64,000 nucleotides of DNA from Ailanthus altissimus (Eukaryota; Streptophyta; Magnoliopsida; Sapindales; Simaroubaceae). A program made the translations under genes and the position numbers. Below the pieces are notes generated by a model that saw nothing but the letters and a program-made list of their open reading frames with translations, searched no databases and had not been told where the DNA came from. This document shows, in pieces, positions 24,604 through 36,705 of this stretch; within the stretch, counting starts at the first letter, position 1; each line of letters opens with the position of its first letter. The stretch is from assembly GCA_946807835.1 (NCBI GenBank), contig OX327710.1, forward strand, positions 19,084,501 through 19,148,500, in the 5' to 3' direction.

Positions 24604-25705
24604 ATCTATGTACTAATGAAGAGGCATCATGGTTGAATAGAACCGTTGCTTGTAGAGTTGCCGTATTGTCGCATGAAATTTTTGACTCAAACAATCTTCA
24701 GAATCAGCCATGAGAATTTGAAAAGCATCTGCTGCACATTTCATTGCAGACTCGGAACTGTGTTCTGAGTAATCCTCTTCCAGTGGAAAGGAACCCATTC
24801 TGCCATTGGATAATAAGCACTCTAAAAAGATCATTGTAACGTCTTTAACTTTTTCATGGCCCCGCATAAGAAAACCTTTTCCAATCCATGCTACCCCAGA
24901 AATTGCATGGATTTGAAGTGATCTACTATTTGCAGCACCAAGGCATATCTCAGTAATACGCATTGCACTGCCATTGTCCATTCCACCATTACTCATTAGA
25001 GGATCATCATAATTGAAACTCCTTAAATTTGTATTGAAAACTATATTGATTGCTTCTTCCGAGGTAAAGTTAATAGAAACCTCTGTTCCATTGGATTTTA
25101 GTCTCAATTTGTTAACAATAAAACCCAATGCTTGTGCTGCTGGAACATTACCCATGAGAAGAGTTGTCATAAGTAGATGAATAACCATTTTCACATTTGG
25201 AATCTGTGTTTGAGGAAGTGCTGCTATAATTACAGATGCAAATAATGAATATATCCATGCAGCTCTGCTTGAACAAATGTCTGACTCTTGAGTAAGCTGT
25301 AATCTTTTCAGTTGGATTGGAATGTCAGATGTCTGACTCTTGAGTAAGCTGTAATCTTTTCAGTTGGATTGGAATGTCAGATGCCTGACTCTTTCAACAG
25401 AAAAGAAGTGCTTAATGACAGTACAGTATAAGCCTTTTGAATTATTATGTTCTGGTTTTCCACATAACAACTCCCAACGGCAAGCTTCATTGCCTTCATT
25501 GTTGCATCAAGAAGACCCTGCTGTAAATGTATATATATTAGCACCACATAATTCCAGAAGCCAGAGGGTAGCTGTGAAAATAAATTGAAAGACACAAACT
25601 TTTTCATGGATTTGAGAACTGAAAGTCACAGAATTTTCAATCAGGTTCCAAATATTTAGAGCAAACTGCAGTAAGACTTCTTCAAAATCTCCAGTGTCAT
25701 GGATC
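24604..25705 (-). pseudogene. MMS19: MMS19 relic: large central exon with 52-bp duplication, plus its upstream exon
   Basis: Exon 25705-25600 is intact (IHDTGDFEEVLLQFALNIWN ... QIHEK). The next exon starts at 25520 (GLLDATMKAMKLAVGSC) and runs to SFLLKESGI, where the duplication introduces a TGA. The correct frame resumes after it and continues through VPAAQALGFIVNKL, AWIGKGFLMRGHEKVKDVTM and FHATIRQLYKQRFYST to MMPLH. The exon end is then also damaged: a TAG stands in frame near 24613 and no clean donor follows. Confidence 0.85.
25278..25381 (-). repeat. 52-bp exact tandem duplication inside an MMS19 exon
   Basis: Bases 25278-25329 and 25330-25381 are identical by eye, and a partial third start (TGCCTGACTCTT) follows. 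The unit is not a multiple of three, so it shifts the reading frame and puts an in-frame TGA directly after ESGI. The identity of the copies suggests a recent event compared with the age of the neighbouring elements. Confidence 0.88.
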
Positions 25706-26423
25706 CTGGGACCATTCAAACAACAGATTTATACTATTGGAGGAAGTAATGTCAAAGCAACATAACAAACAAACAAGATTATTTTCGGTTTATGAAGGGC
25801 TCATTTTATCTATTAGCTTATCAATGTATTAACTAGTTTCTGAACAAGCCAAGATTGTTGTTGAGCTCTTTACATGAGGAGCAGTACCTGCCCACCAAAC
25901 AACTTGAAACAGTAATTATTACATAAATTATCCCTTTACAAGTGTTTTTCCATATATTGACACCCAATTCTTTTTGTTTTTATACAATTAAAAATAATCG
26001 TCCAACATCTGTAACTGTTGACTTATTGATTTTATTTATTGTAAAACTTAGTTAAAATAAAACTCTTATCCAGAAGAGTTAGTTATCCAGTAGAGTTAAC
26101 TATAATGACCTAGTCAAAAGTTGTAGTTGGAATAAAAACAAACTCTTTAATTCTAGGTTCTTTTATTTGAATTCAATTTTCTTATCCCAGTTACTTTTTG
26201 CTGTATAAATTTCTCAATTCTAGTAATGAAAAATGATCCTTCAAGTATACCTATCACATGCCCTTGTTCTGTTCTATGAATGTTGTTTTTCTGCAAAATC
26301 AATTAACATGGTATCAGAGCATCTTTGATCTTAAGGGCATTGATTACTTGTGAGGTAAAAACACAGTAAAAGATCTTCCTTCATCAATCTGTCTTTCAAC
26401 TTAAAAAAAAAACCAGAAACAAA

Positions 26424-27330
26424 ATGGCCTCTAGCAACTTTTCTGCACCAGCTCCTCAACCATTCTCAGGTGAGAATTACCCAATTTGGGCAACTAAAAT
26501 GAAAGCCTATCTAAGAGCCTTTGATCTATGGAAAACTGTAGACATAGGCAGAAAATCCACCACCATTATCACCTAATCCCACTATTACTCAAATTAGACA
26601 ACACAGTGAGGAATGCTCAAAAAATTTCAAAGCATTGTCTGCAATTCATGCTTCAGTTACAGACACAATTTTCACAAGGATTATGACCTGTGAGTCTGCC
26701 AAGTAAGCCTGGGATAAGCTGAAAGAAGAATTCCAAGGAAGTGATACAACCAGGAAGATTCAGGTTCTAAATCTATGGAAGGCCTTTGAGGTTTTGAGAA
26801 TGCAGGAAAGTGATACAATCAAGGAGTACTTAGACAAGCTAATGAAGATTGTAAATCAACTCAGACTACTTGGAGAAGATTTGACAGATAAGAAGATAGT
26901 ACAAAAAGTACTGGTGAGTATTCTAGAGAGGTTTGATGCCAAAATATCCTCACTGGAAGATTCAAAAGACCTTAATAAATGAGTCTATTAGAATTGGTAA
27001 ACTCATTGAAGGCTGTAGAACAAAGGGAAGCCATCAGATTAGAAGAGTCATCTGAGTAAGCTTTTCAAGCCACACAGAAGACCAAACCAGCAGGCCACAA
27101 TATAGGGGGAAGCAAGCATACTGGTGATAAATCTGGAAAGGAAAAAAAGGAAGGTGAAGATTATAAAGGCAAAGGCAAGAAGGGAAAATATTCCTCTTGT
27201 CTTCACTGCAAAAAAAGAAGTCATACAGAGAATTTTTGCTGATTCAGACTAGGAGTGCAATGTAAAATCTGCAATCAACTTGGTCATATTGCTAAGGTGT
27301 GCAAGAACAAAGGCAAAGCTCAAGCTTAAC
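26424..27330 (+). pseudogene. Copia B gag remnant
   Basis: It starts MASSNFSAPAPQPFSGENYP, with ENYPIWATKMKAYLRAFDLW. A frameshift near 26550 and several stops follow. LDKLMKIVNQLRLLGEDL and VLVSILERFDAKIS are recognisable at 26794-26982. Zinc-knuckle remnants CKICNQLGHIAKVC lie near 27260-27300. It is closely similar in protein to element C gag. Confidence 0.8.
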
Positions 27331-27359
27331 AAGCACAAGTTGATGCAGAGCAAGAACCA

Positions 27360-30300
27360 ATAAATGAAAATCTGTTTGTTGTTACAGGTTACACATCAAA
27401 TGACTTCAAGAATTCATGGCTCATTGATAGTGGATGCTCACACCACATGACTTCAGATGCAACTAACTTTAAGGAGCTTGATAAAGCATACAATTCAAGA
27501 GTCAGAGTGGGAAATGGAACTTGGGTGGATGTTAAAGGAAAGGGTAATGTGATTGTCAACACTTCAGTAGGTAATAAATGAATCTCAGATGTTTTATTTG
27601 TGCCTGATATTAGCCAAAGCCTACTAAGTGTAGGTCAATTATTAAATAAACAGTATACACTGATTTTTAAAAATGAAAAGTGTATTATAATTGACCCATA
27701 TGGACGTGAGTTGATGACTGTTAGAATGAAAGAAAAGGTGTTTCCCTTAATTTGGAATCAAATTAGAATGGAAGCTTACCCTAATCAAATTGATGAGTCT
27801 GTCCTATGGCATAAAAGACTTGGCCATTTCAGTTATTCCGCCTTGCAGAAAATGAATGTTACAGAAGCTATTGTAAATTTACCTCATATTAAGCAAATTG
27901 ATGGTGTCCGTGAGATCTATCAACTTGGAAAGCAATGTAAGTTGCCTTTTTCAGAAGGAACCTGGAAAGCAAAAGAGAAGCTACAACTGATCCACTCAGA
28001 TGTTTGTGGTCCCATGAGTGTAAACTCTCTAAATAGAAGTAAATATTTTTTAATTTTTATTGATGACTTTACCAGGTTCTGATGGGTATATTTTTTGAAG
28101 CAAAAATCTGAAGTTGTTGCTGTATTCAAGAAATTTAAAGCAATGATGGAGAAACAATCAGGATGCTTGATCAAAATTATTAGGACAGACAATGGGACAG
28201 AATATGCATCATCAGAATTCAGGACACTATGTGTCAAGGAAGGCATACTACACCAACTAACTGTTCCTTACACTCCTCAACAAAATGGAGCAAGTGAAAG
28301 AAAAAATAGAACTATAATGGAAATGGCCACGTGTCTTATGTTTGAGAAGGGAATGCAAAAAGGATTTTGGGCTGAAGCAGTGAATACTGCAGTCTATTTA
28401 CTAAACCTGCTGCCCACAAAAGTTTTGAATAACAAGACTCCTCATGAAGTCTGGTATGAAGCAAAACCCCATTGCAGCATTTAAAAATCTTTGGGAGTAT
28501 ATGCTACTCACTCATACCAGGAGAGAAAAGAAACAAGCTAGATCAGAAGTCAGAAGTTGGTGTTTTTCTGGGATATAGTCTTGTTACAAAAGGGTATAGA
28601 ATTCTCAATCTAAAAACTGAGAAAATTATGATTTGCAGAAAAGTGAAATTTGATGAGTCTGCACGATGGAATTGGAAAGAAGGAAGAATTACTATCAACA
28701 AGGATCAGCCTATAGCAGCATCACAAGATCAAGCTGAGATCAACTCAGAAGATAGTTCAGATTTTGATTGTCCAGTGAGAGGCACTAGATCACTTGGTGA
28801 AATCTATGATAGATACAACATTGTTACTTTGGATCCATTAAACTTCTCTGAAGCAGCAAGATTAAAGGAGTGGCAAATTTTCATGCAGGAGGAGATTACT
28901 ATGATTGAAAAAAACAAAACTTGGAAATTGGTAAATAAACCTCAAGATCAAAAGGTGTTAGGTGTCAAGTGGGTTTACAGAACCAAACTAAATCAAGATG
29001 GGTCTGTAAACAAGTTTAAAGCCAGGTTAGTTGTTAAAGGCTATCTTCAGCAACCCGGAATTAATTTTTCAGATACTTTTGCACCTGTGGCAAGGCATGA
29101 CACCATTAGATTATTGGTGGCACTTACAGCAAAGTTGGGATGGCATATCTACCACTTAGATGTAAATCAGCTTTCTTGAATGGACTGCTAGATGAGGACA
29201 TCTACATTGAGCAACCTGAAGGTTTTCAAGTACTAAGAAATGAAGAAAAAGTATATAAGCTTCATAAAGCCTTGTATGGTCTTAAACAGGCTCCAAGAGC
29301 TTGGTATAGCAGGATTGACAATGACTTATTAATGCAAGGCTTTCAAAAAATCTACAATGAGGCCACTTTATATGTTCTAAAAGTTGAAGATAAAGTGCAA
29401 CTGATCATATCATTGTATGTTGATGATTTATTTGTAACAGGTGGAGATCCTAAGTCAGTATAGAATTTTAAGGTGAAGATGGAGAAAGAGTTTGAGATGT
29501 TAGACTTAGGAAAATTGAGCTATTTCTTAGGAATAGAAGTGTATCAAGATGATTCTGGGATATTCATTTCACAGAAGAAGTATGCTTGTGAATTACTTAA
29601 AAAGTTTCACATGTCAAATGCAGAACCAGTAGCTACTCCATTGGTCTTTAACAACAGGCTTAGAAAAATTGAAGAAGAAGAAAATGTAGATGCCTCAGTT
29701 TATAGAAGTCTTATTGGAAGTTTGCTTTATTTGTCTGCAACCAGACCTGACATCATGTCTGCAACCAGTTTACTGTCCAGGTTTATGCAAACACCAAGCA
29801 ATGAGCATTTTGGAGCTACAAAAAGGGTGTTGAGGTATATTAGAGGAACATCAGGTTATGGCTTCTTGGTTTAAGAAAGAGAAAAGCGATCAATTACAAG
29901 GGTATATAGACAGTGATTGGGCAGGCAACATTGATGACTCAAAAAGTACCTCGGGTTATATCTTCTCTTTTGGAAGTGGTGCTTTCTCATGGAACTAAAA
30001 AAAATAAGATGTTGTGACACAGTTATCAGCAGAAGCAGAGTACATCTCTGCTGCGCATGCCTTAAATCAAGCCATTTGGATCAGAAAAATTCTATTTGAT
30101 ATTGGGCAACAATAGAAAGAAAGCACTAGTATTTGGATTGATAACAAGTCTGCTATATCAATTGCCAAAAATCCAGTACTCCATGGCAGAACAAAACACA
30201 TTAATGTCAAGTACCATGCCACATCATGACTAAAGCTCTTTCAAGAGCCAAGTTCGAGTACTTTAGAACTAAGTTAGGAGTCTCAATGAATAATATCAAG
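27360..30300 (+). pseudogene. Copia B pol remnant
   Basis: Protease (LIDSGCSHHMTSD near 27420), integrase (LWHKRLGHFSYSAL near 27810; IRTDNGTEYASSEF near 28180; TPQQNGASERKNRT near 28275), reverse transcriptase (LGVKWVYRTKLNQDGS near 28960; [11 protein letters not shown] near 29420) and RNase H (remnants to about 30280) are present in order. Stops and frameshifts separate frames 27600-28082, 28095-28484, 28472-29179, 29140-29463 and 29473-29874. The RNase H end also carries a deletion near 30215. Confidence 0.88.
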
Positions 30301-30658
30301 GAAGAGTGTTGATTTATTGATATTATTCATTATAAAACTTAGTCAAAATAAAACTCTTATCCAGAAGAGTTAGTTATCCAGTAGAGTTAGCTATAATGAC
30401 CTAGTCAAAAATTGTAGTTGGAATAAAAACAAATTCCTTGATTTTATGTTCTTTTATTTGAATTCAATTTCCTTATCCTAGTTATTTTTTGCTGTATAAA
30501 TTTCTCAATTCTAGTAATGAAAAATAATCCTTCAAGTATACCTATCACATGCCTTTGTTCTGTTCTATGAATGTTTTTTTTCTGCAAATTCAATTAACAG
30601 TAACAGACTGGTCAAAAGGACTGAAAAGAAGAAGTGATAATCAGGATGGGTTGTATAC

Positions 30659-31385
30659 CTTGGAAGCACCTTATTTGAGTAGCATTCCAAAAGCTGAACT
30701 ACAGTTTCAGCCGACTTAGGATTCCAATGGAACTAGGAAAATAGAATACACAGACTTAATTATAAAAATTAGCTATACAAAAGGAAAGAAGCACATGTTG
30801 TCCTGTGTGAAGTTGGTGAAACCACTATGATGTACTCTAATGATAATGCTGTTGAGTTCAAGACCTAGACATATCTACATACTAAAGGAAAGCAGAATCA
30901 AATATGACGAAGATGCTGAACCAGCATCTTCTTGAAATGAGAACATTTCATGACCTTCCAATAAAACTTTACCCAGTGTCAGGAATGGAGAATTTATTGG
31001 CTATACATACAAAAACCTCATTTAAATTGGCACAAACTGCTTCTTCTAGTCTTTGAATAGTTTTCAGCAAATAACTTGATCCACTTGCACCAATTTCTGA
31101 GACTGCCTCCAGTTTGAGTGGAAATGGCAAAATCGTGGGAAGATGCAAGTGAAACAATCTTTTCAATGACAGTACCCATATAGCTCAGTGCTTTTTCAGA
31201 CTCATTAAATTTACCAATGAATGAGCCAATATGCACCAGTGCCTTCAGTGTGAGCTTCCATAACAAAGTCTTTTCAAATTTGGCTGTGATAATTGATGTG
31301 AATGTCAACAAAACATTCTCAAATATGGATTTCGATATTATTAGAGAACCTTCGTGGAATGTACTCATAATCAGCAGACCCTTCA
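30659..31385 (-). pseudogene. MMS19: MMS19 relic: two exons, one frameshifted
   Basis: Exon 31385-31017 begins VKGLLIMSTFHEGS and reads WKLTLKALVHIGSFIGKFNE and SEKALSYMGTVIEKIVSLAS. It changes frame near 31135 before PFPLKLEAVSEIGASGSSY and LKTIQRLEEAV. Exon 30732-30659 (FHWNPKSAETVVQLLECYSN KVLP) is intact with good borders. Copia element B begins in the next intron, 60 bases away. Confidence 0.85.
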
Positions 31386-32190
31386 CTGTATATTTAATTC
31401 AGAAACCAAAAATGTTAGAAAGACTATTACCCATTTAGGAAAGCATTTAATGAAATATACAAGGAGAAAAAAAATGAATAAATTAGCCAAAAAATTCAAC
31501 AGATCATGTCACATCCTATAATTTTCTTTTACTGCAAAAGATTGATAATTCAACGGAAAAATACCAAGTTCAGTTGAATGATTCTAAATGGTCCAATCAA
31601 TGCAAGTATGCAACAGTAATAACATAATTTGGTTCAATTTTGGTGAGCCAGATATACACACATCGTACAACTTCAAGGAAGCCTAAGGTAGTTATTTGGG
31701 AAAGCACAGGTCAGTTTATTACTTGATTTATCACCTCAGATTCAACATTTATTTTATTAAAGAACAAGAAGGATCAGGCAAGACAGTTTATGAACATGCA
31801 TATACTACTTCCCCAGGACATAACATAACTCCTTTACAGTTACAAATCATAATGTAAAGGAGGAGTAACTACGGATGCTACCAACAGTCATGTCAGACCA
31901 GGGAAACCAATGCAGTTTAAGTATGTTTATTTTCCTTCACCTAATTGTTGTGGAATACAATTGGAGACTAAATTTTTCACAAAAAGGATAGATGGGAAGC
32001 CAATCCACATACATATTGGCTCCGCCATGGCAGGGATGTGAAATATTAAGAAAGTAAAAATTCACAAATTGTGTAATATCCATGGTACACAAATGGATAG
32101 ACACTTGTATCACACAAAAAAGTGAGGAAGTTATTGCCTCACCAAGCAATAATAGTTATGAGTTTAAACAGAGAAAAAATGTGCATTCAC

Positions 32191-33119
32191 CTCCAAAACA
32201 TATATCAGCAGTATACGGAGCTTCATTAGTACTTGCCAATGTAGATCTCAAGGCCTTGGTTAATGAAGCAGAATAGCTCTGAAGCAAGCAGCACCATGTC
32301 TCTTTTGCAGGAGCAGAATCTGATTTAAATTTCTCAGTATCTGCTATAAAATCTTGGCGTGCTGTAATAAGTTCAATGCAGAGATAGAGTGCTGCATGAT
32401 TAAGCCTTTCCTCGAGTACATAATTGTCATTTGGAAATCAATCCTGAGATGAGTTTCCAACTGAGCCCCAAACAATCCATCAAGTGGGGGAAGAAAGTTT
32501 CCATAACACTATTGCAAGAGTGAAGGGAAGCCTTTGCAGAAACAGATAGGATACAGCCAACTGCAAGTAGTTTCTGCTTGCTTTGCAGGGGAATTTCATT
32601 GTAGCTCATATAAGTTGAGATGGACTTGAATATCAAGTTTATGTCTTCATCACCAATAATCCAACTTAAAAATAAACTACTATGTTGCTTGACAACCGTT
32701 TCCAGAAGCTTTAGAGCTTCTGTTAAAGAACCATTCTGCTGAAAGCCAACACCATACAGTGACTCTGAAGTAAATGACAAGCCAGATCAACTGAAGTGTA
32801 TACTGCATCTTTTATTGAAGACCACTTTGCTGTGGCATGCTTTGCCATTCGCTCCGCTCCATACTTTACTGTGCAATTGCTGAGGTATTTCAAGGAATCA
32901 ACCTGCAAGCATATAAAAACAGAACTCAGATACAACAAGCATAAGACACATTCCTAAAGTGCAGAAGCAATTATTGGTGCATTAAAATCATTACAAAAGG
33001 TATAACTTCATAAAAGTAACGTTAATACCAACCTTAGCTGATTGTAGAGGCGAAGAAAGTTTTTCAAGGAGAAACAGAATGGCAAAGGGCTCAAAAAGTG
33101 GAGTGGAAGAAAATGATGC
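32191..33119 (-). pseudogene. MMS19: MMS19 relic: two exons, one with two frameshifts
   Basis: Exon 33119-33033 (ASFSSTPLFEPFAILFLLEK...QSAK) is clean. The large exon 32902-32191 begins VDSLKYLSNCTVKYGAERMA. It loses one base near 32780 (frame switches between VYTSVDLA and FTSESLYGVG), then shifts again near 32460 and meets a TGA. NYVLEERLNHAALYLCIELI and ETWCCLLQSYSASLTKALRS follow in the last frame. The reading across the shifts matches plant MMS19 in order. Confidence 0.85.
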
Positions 33120-34423
33120 CTGCAGAAAGCGAGAGAGAGATTTTGAAAACAGTCAAAGTGAGCATCGTGCATGCACAAGGCCAGAACCAGATATACAATA
33201 TTAACAAAAGTGGAAATTTAAAATAAAGCATATTAAACATCAATGACAAGTAAAACATTGTTATCTACAGCCTTATTGAGAGTCATATCATTTTTCTTTT
33301 TCCATTTTTTGAGATACTTTGAGAGCCACATTACAGACTTTTGGGTACATACATTAACCGGATTCCAATTAATTTGAAAAATTAAGATTAGTATGCCTTC
33401 TAGGTTTTTCCTTCTAGATTCAGAAACCTCTTATTTACTGAAACCTCTATTTGCCAAATGCTTTCTTATTTGTTAATCTCATAATAACTTCTTTATGTAT
33501 ACTTTTACCACCAAGTATTGTCAATTAATCATGTTATGAATTGCTATGTATCATTTACCCATGAGAAGATGAACAATGTTCCATTGTTTAACTAGCCATG
33601 TCTAAAAAAATATTTGAACCGTGCTTCTCTTTGTCACCACACTCTCATTCGATTATTTTAAAGGTTGATGTTTCAAAAGGGAAAAAGAATATTTTATGGG
33701 CTCAACAAGAATTTATAAGATATCCAAAATTTTTGTATTAGACCAGGTCCATTGCACTATTCTAAATGAAGTGAAGGTACAAAAAGAAGACCACTTAGCT
33801 TTAAATAATTTCTGTTGCAAGAGTGCCTAAGAAGCTGCATATGAACTGAATAATAGGCTGAACAATTATTAAAGAATTGGTTAAAAGTGAATATGCAAGA
33901 TATATTTGAAGACCAAGTATTTAAGAAGATAATGATATTGTTTATTTATGACATGATATTAGGAAGCTGTCAGTCATACCTTATAATCAACAAAATTTTT
34001 TGCTTTCTGTTAAAATTTAACTCTATATAAAGAGCTGTGCAATGAATAAAAATAACACATCAGAAAGTCAGTTTTACTCTTTGTTTATTATCTCTTCTTA
34101 CCTCTTTGATCAACTCTTACATTTTATAACAACAATTTCTTTTCATGCAGCAACTTATATATTTTTTAGCTAATAAAGCTTCCAAAAATAGGTTCATGAA
34201 GCCTACGCCTCATGCACTGTGATCATAGGCATAAATTTATGTTTCCAGCAGCACATGTACCAGTTTTTAATTTTCTGAAGGAAACTAGTTTCACATAAAA
34301 TGACCCAAAGTTCTGTGTAGTGAAAACTTGCAGCAAAGTTGAAACAATAGATCAGTACAGCACAACAAAAGACTAAACTAGAAAATCTCTTAAAAAATAG
34401 CATAATTGACAAGCAGCTCTTAC

Positions 34424-36313
34424 CATTAGTGCCCTTGAAAGATCATCCCTTTTCACATCCAAATCCTCACCTTTAGGCTGTAAAAGTAAACTAAGAAAAT
34501 AACATAACACAGATCAACAAAATGGAAATCGGTATTAAAATCCTGAGAAAAAAAGGTAGAGTAACCAGATCCCAGTACAAAGAAAGGCTGGTTGTTGAAT
34601 AAAATATTGCTTATGCAAGTCAATGTATGATCACAGAAGTAAAAAGCAGCCACAAAAAAACTTATATTATATTTGTTATTGTTGTTACAACATACCACTT
34701 CTACTAGATCATTACTGAAAAAATTTATCAGTTTAACCAAGAAGCAGTTGTAGATATTTCTTTCAACAGCCAAAGGGGAAAATAGATATAGAAAGATACA
34801 TGGATTTAACTCCAAATCTCTTCATATTAATCATCCTCAACTAGGGTATGAAGCACATAGCCACAGATAAGATAGAAACAACAAATGTATCATAAACAAG
34901 ATATTAAAAGATAGCATCCTACTGTTGAAATAGTCAGTTAGAATCACAACTGATGCTTAAAATATCCAATAAACAAATATAATGTCTGACATATATGCGA
35001 TCCAAGGGAACGCTTTTGAAGAAAAACAATAAATGGAAGACAGAATTAAATCAAAAGGGCAAAATAGAACATGGATGATATACATTAAACTTACATGTGT
35101 AAAATGAATGGGGAAGTAGCAGCCCAAGACATCAAAGAGATCACCAGCAAAACTTCCAAGTAGATCATACGGAAATACTTGTGCCACAACCTCAACAATG
35201 TGAAATGTTAGCATTAAGCACTGAGGATCATAAAGAGGGAATTCCCCCTAACAGCAAAAGGCAATCTGATTGTCACTTAAAATAGAATAATATGAAATAC
35301 ATTAAGACAATCAATTGACAAATGAAACTAAGGGTGGGCATCAGTTCGGTTGAACTGAAAACCGAACCGAACCAACTGAAATTTTTTGGTTCAGTTTGGT
35401 ATGAGTTCGGTTTTATTTATTTGGAACTGATCAATTTGGTTTAAACCGGAAAAATTATACTAAAAATTTAAAAAAAAACTGAAAACATAACCAAATCGAA
35501 TTGATTCGGTTCCTTATGCCTTGAACCTATCGGTTCCAATTCCTTGGAACCTTTTGGTTCAGTTCCGGCACAAACCGAACCAAAACCGAAAAGTGTCCAC
35601 TCCTAAATGAAACAAACAGAAGAGCAGTTATTGAAAATGTTTTTGGTTGGAAATGCATGCCTCCAGTGGGGATGTCTGCAAGCACACAAATGAATACGTG
35701 TGTGCATGTGAGAGTGAGACAAAACATGAGACCCAAGCATAGATCAAAAAGGGAAGATGTGTTATAAAGCACACCCAAGAAAAAAAGTCTCAGTAAAAAA
35801 CATGATTTTAAAATGTCAATGAATCTCACATGAATGGTTGAATTTAGCTCACATAACATAAATTCGAGTTCAAAAGTGAAAGTATTCAATTCTCAAATGT
35901 AGATAATTCACAGGAAATTGAACTAGCATTATACATGCATGAAAATGGAGTTCACGGAGATTGCAGAAACTAATTGTATTATTACCTGTACAAATTTCAG
36001 TTAGCAAAACAAATAAATTGATGCTCTTTTTTTAATCCAATTTTGAGCAAACTAATCAAGATGAACATTTGCTGATAATATAAAATAGATTCCACTGTCT
36101 ACTGTATCGTTCATAAAAGATAAAACAATAAAGACCGGCATTTGGGAGACTTCCTCAGACTTCTTGTTGTGTATCCCCTTTATTTATTGCATTCACCAAA
36201 TACTATTTACTCTAAAAGTATAAACTGAAGGAGTATGAGACCACGAACAATACCAGTGAAGCAACATCATCGGGGTAACTTTGCAATAGGCATTCCAAAA
36301 GTTCAAAGCAAAG
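34424..36313 (-). pseudogene. MMS19: MMS19 relic: three clean exons
   Basis: Exons are 36313-36254 (LCFELLECLLQSYPDDVASL), 35247-35095 (starts GEFPLYDPQCLMLTFHIVEV, ends LGCYFPIHFTH) and 34477-34424 (PKGEDLDVKRDDLSRALM). All have GT-AG borders and matching phase. Compared with the family, a short segment between the first two exons (the region around VCGICxAIDGEKD) appears to be missing. A MITE lies in the intron above 35247. Confidence 0.85.
35329..35605. mobile_element. hAT-type MITE, 277 bp
   Basis: The ends TAAGGGTGGGCA and (reverse-complemented) TAGGAGTGGACA match at 9 of 12 positions. They are flanked by a perfect 8-bp target duplication AATGAAAC (35321-35328 and 35606-35613), the length made by hAT transposases. 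The interior is built of GGTTCGGTT / AACCGAACC words, as in a widespread plant MITE type starting near GGGTGGGCA. It encodes nothing. It sits in an MMS19 relic intron. Confidence 0.85.
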
Positions 36314-36705
36314 CTGCAAGACGGTGCATCTAAAAGGCGAAGCCAAACATCTCAAACTTCTATGATAACTTCTCTTATAGGTTTCTGTCAACTTTCAGAA
36401 CCTGTTTCAGATCCTTTGAAGGGATCAAACTCAAGAGTATAAGGCAGCAGAAAAACTGGAGAGAGCATTTTATTAATAGAATACTAAAAGTTATATACAT
36501 GAGTTTTTCGATAAATAGATATTGAATCCACCAATAACAACCTTTCAAATTTTAAAATAAACTCTAAAACAAAGAATTTTTATCCTACTCAAACTCTAAT
36601 ATTGACTTAGCAAATTGAATTCAAAAAAACAATTAAATATCTTACTAACTTCCAGTAACATTTTGCTGATTTTCAGCTTATTTCTTGTCTGAAAAATATC
36701 ATCTC

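Larger units (their letters stand above)
26016..30599 (+). mobile_element. Copia element B, complete with LTRs but decayed
   Basis: LTRs are 26016-26308 and 30307-30599, both 293 bp, TG...CA, with roughly 20 differences by eye. The target duplication GTAAC is present at 26011-26015 and 30600-30604. The primer site TGGTATCAGAGC lies at 26309-26320 and the purine tract CAAGGAAGAG precedes the right LTR. Gag and pol are read on the plus strand, antisense to the host gene, with frameshifts and stops. It sits in the intron between the MMS19 blocks 30659-30732 and 25600-25705. Confidence 0.95.
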
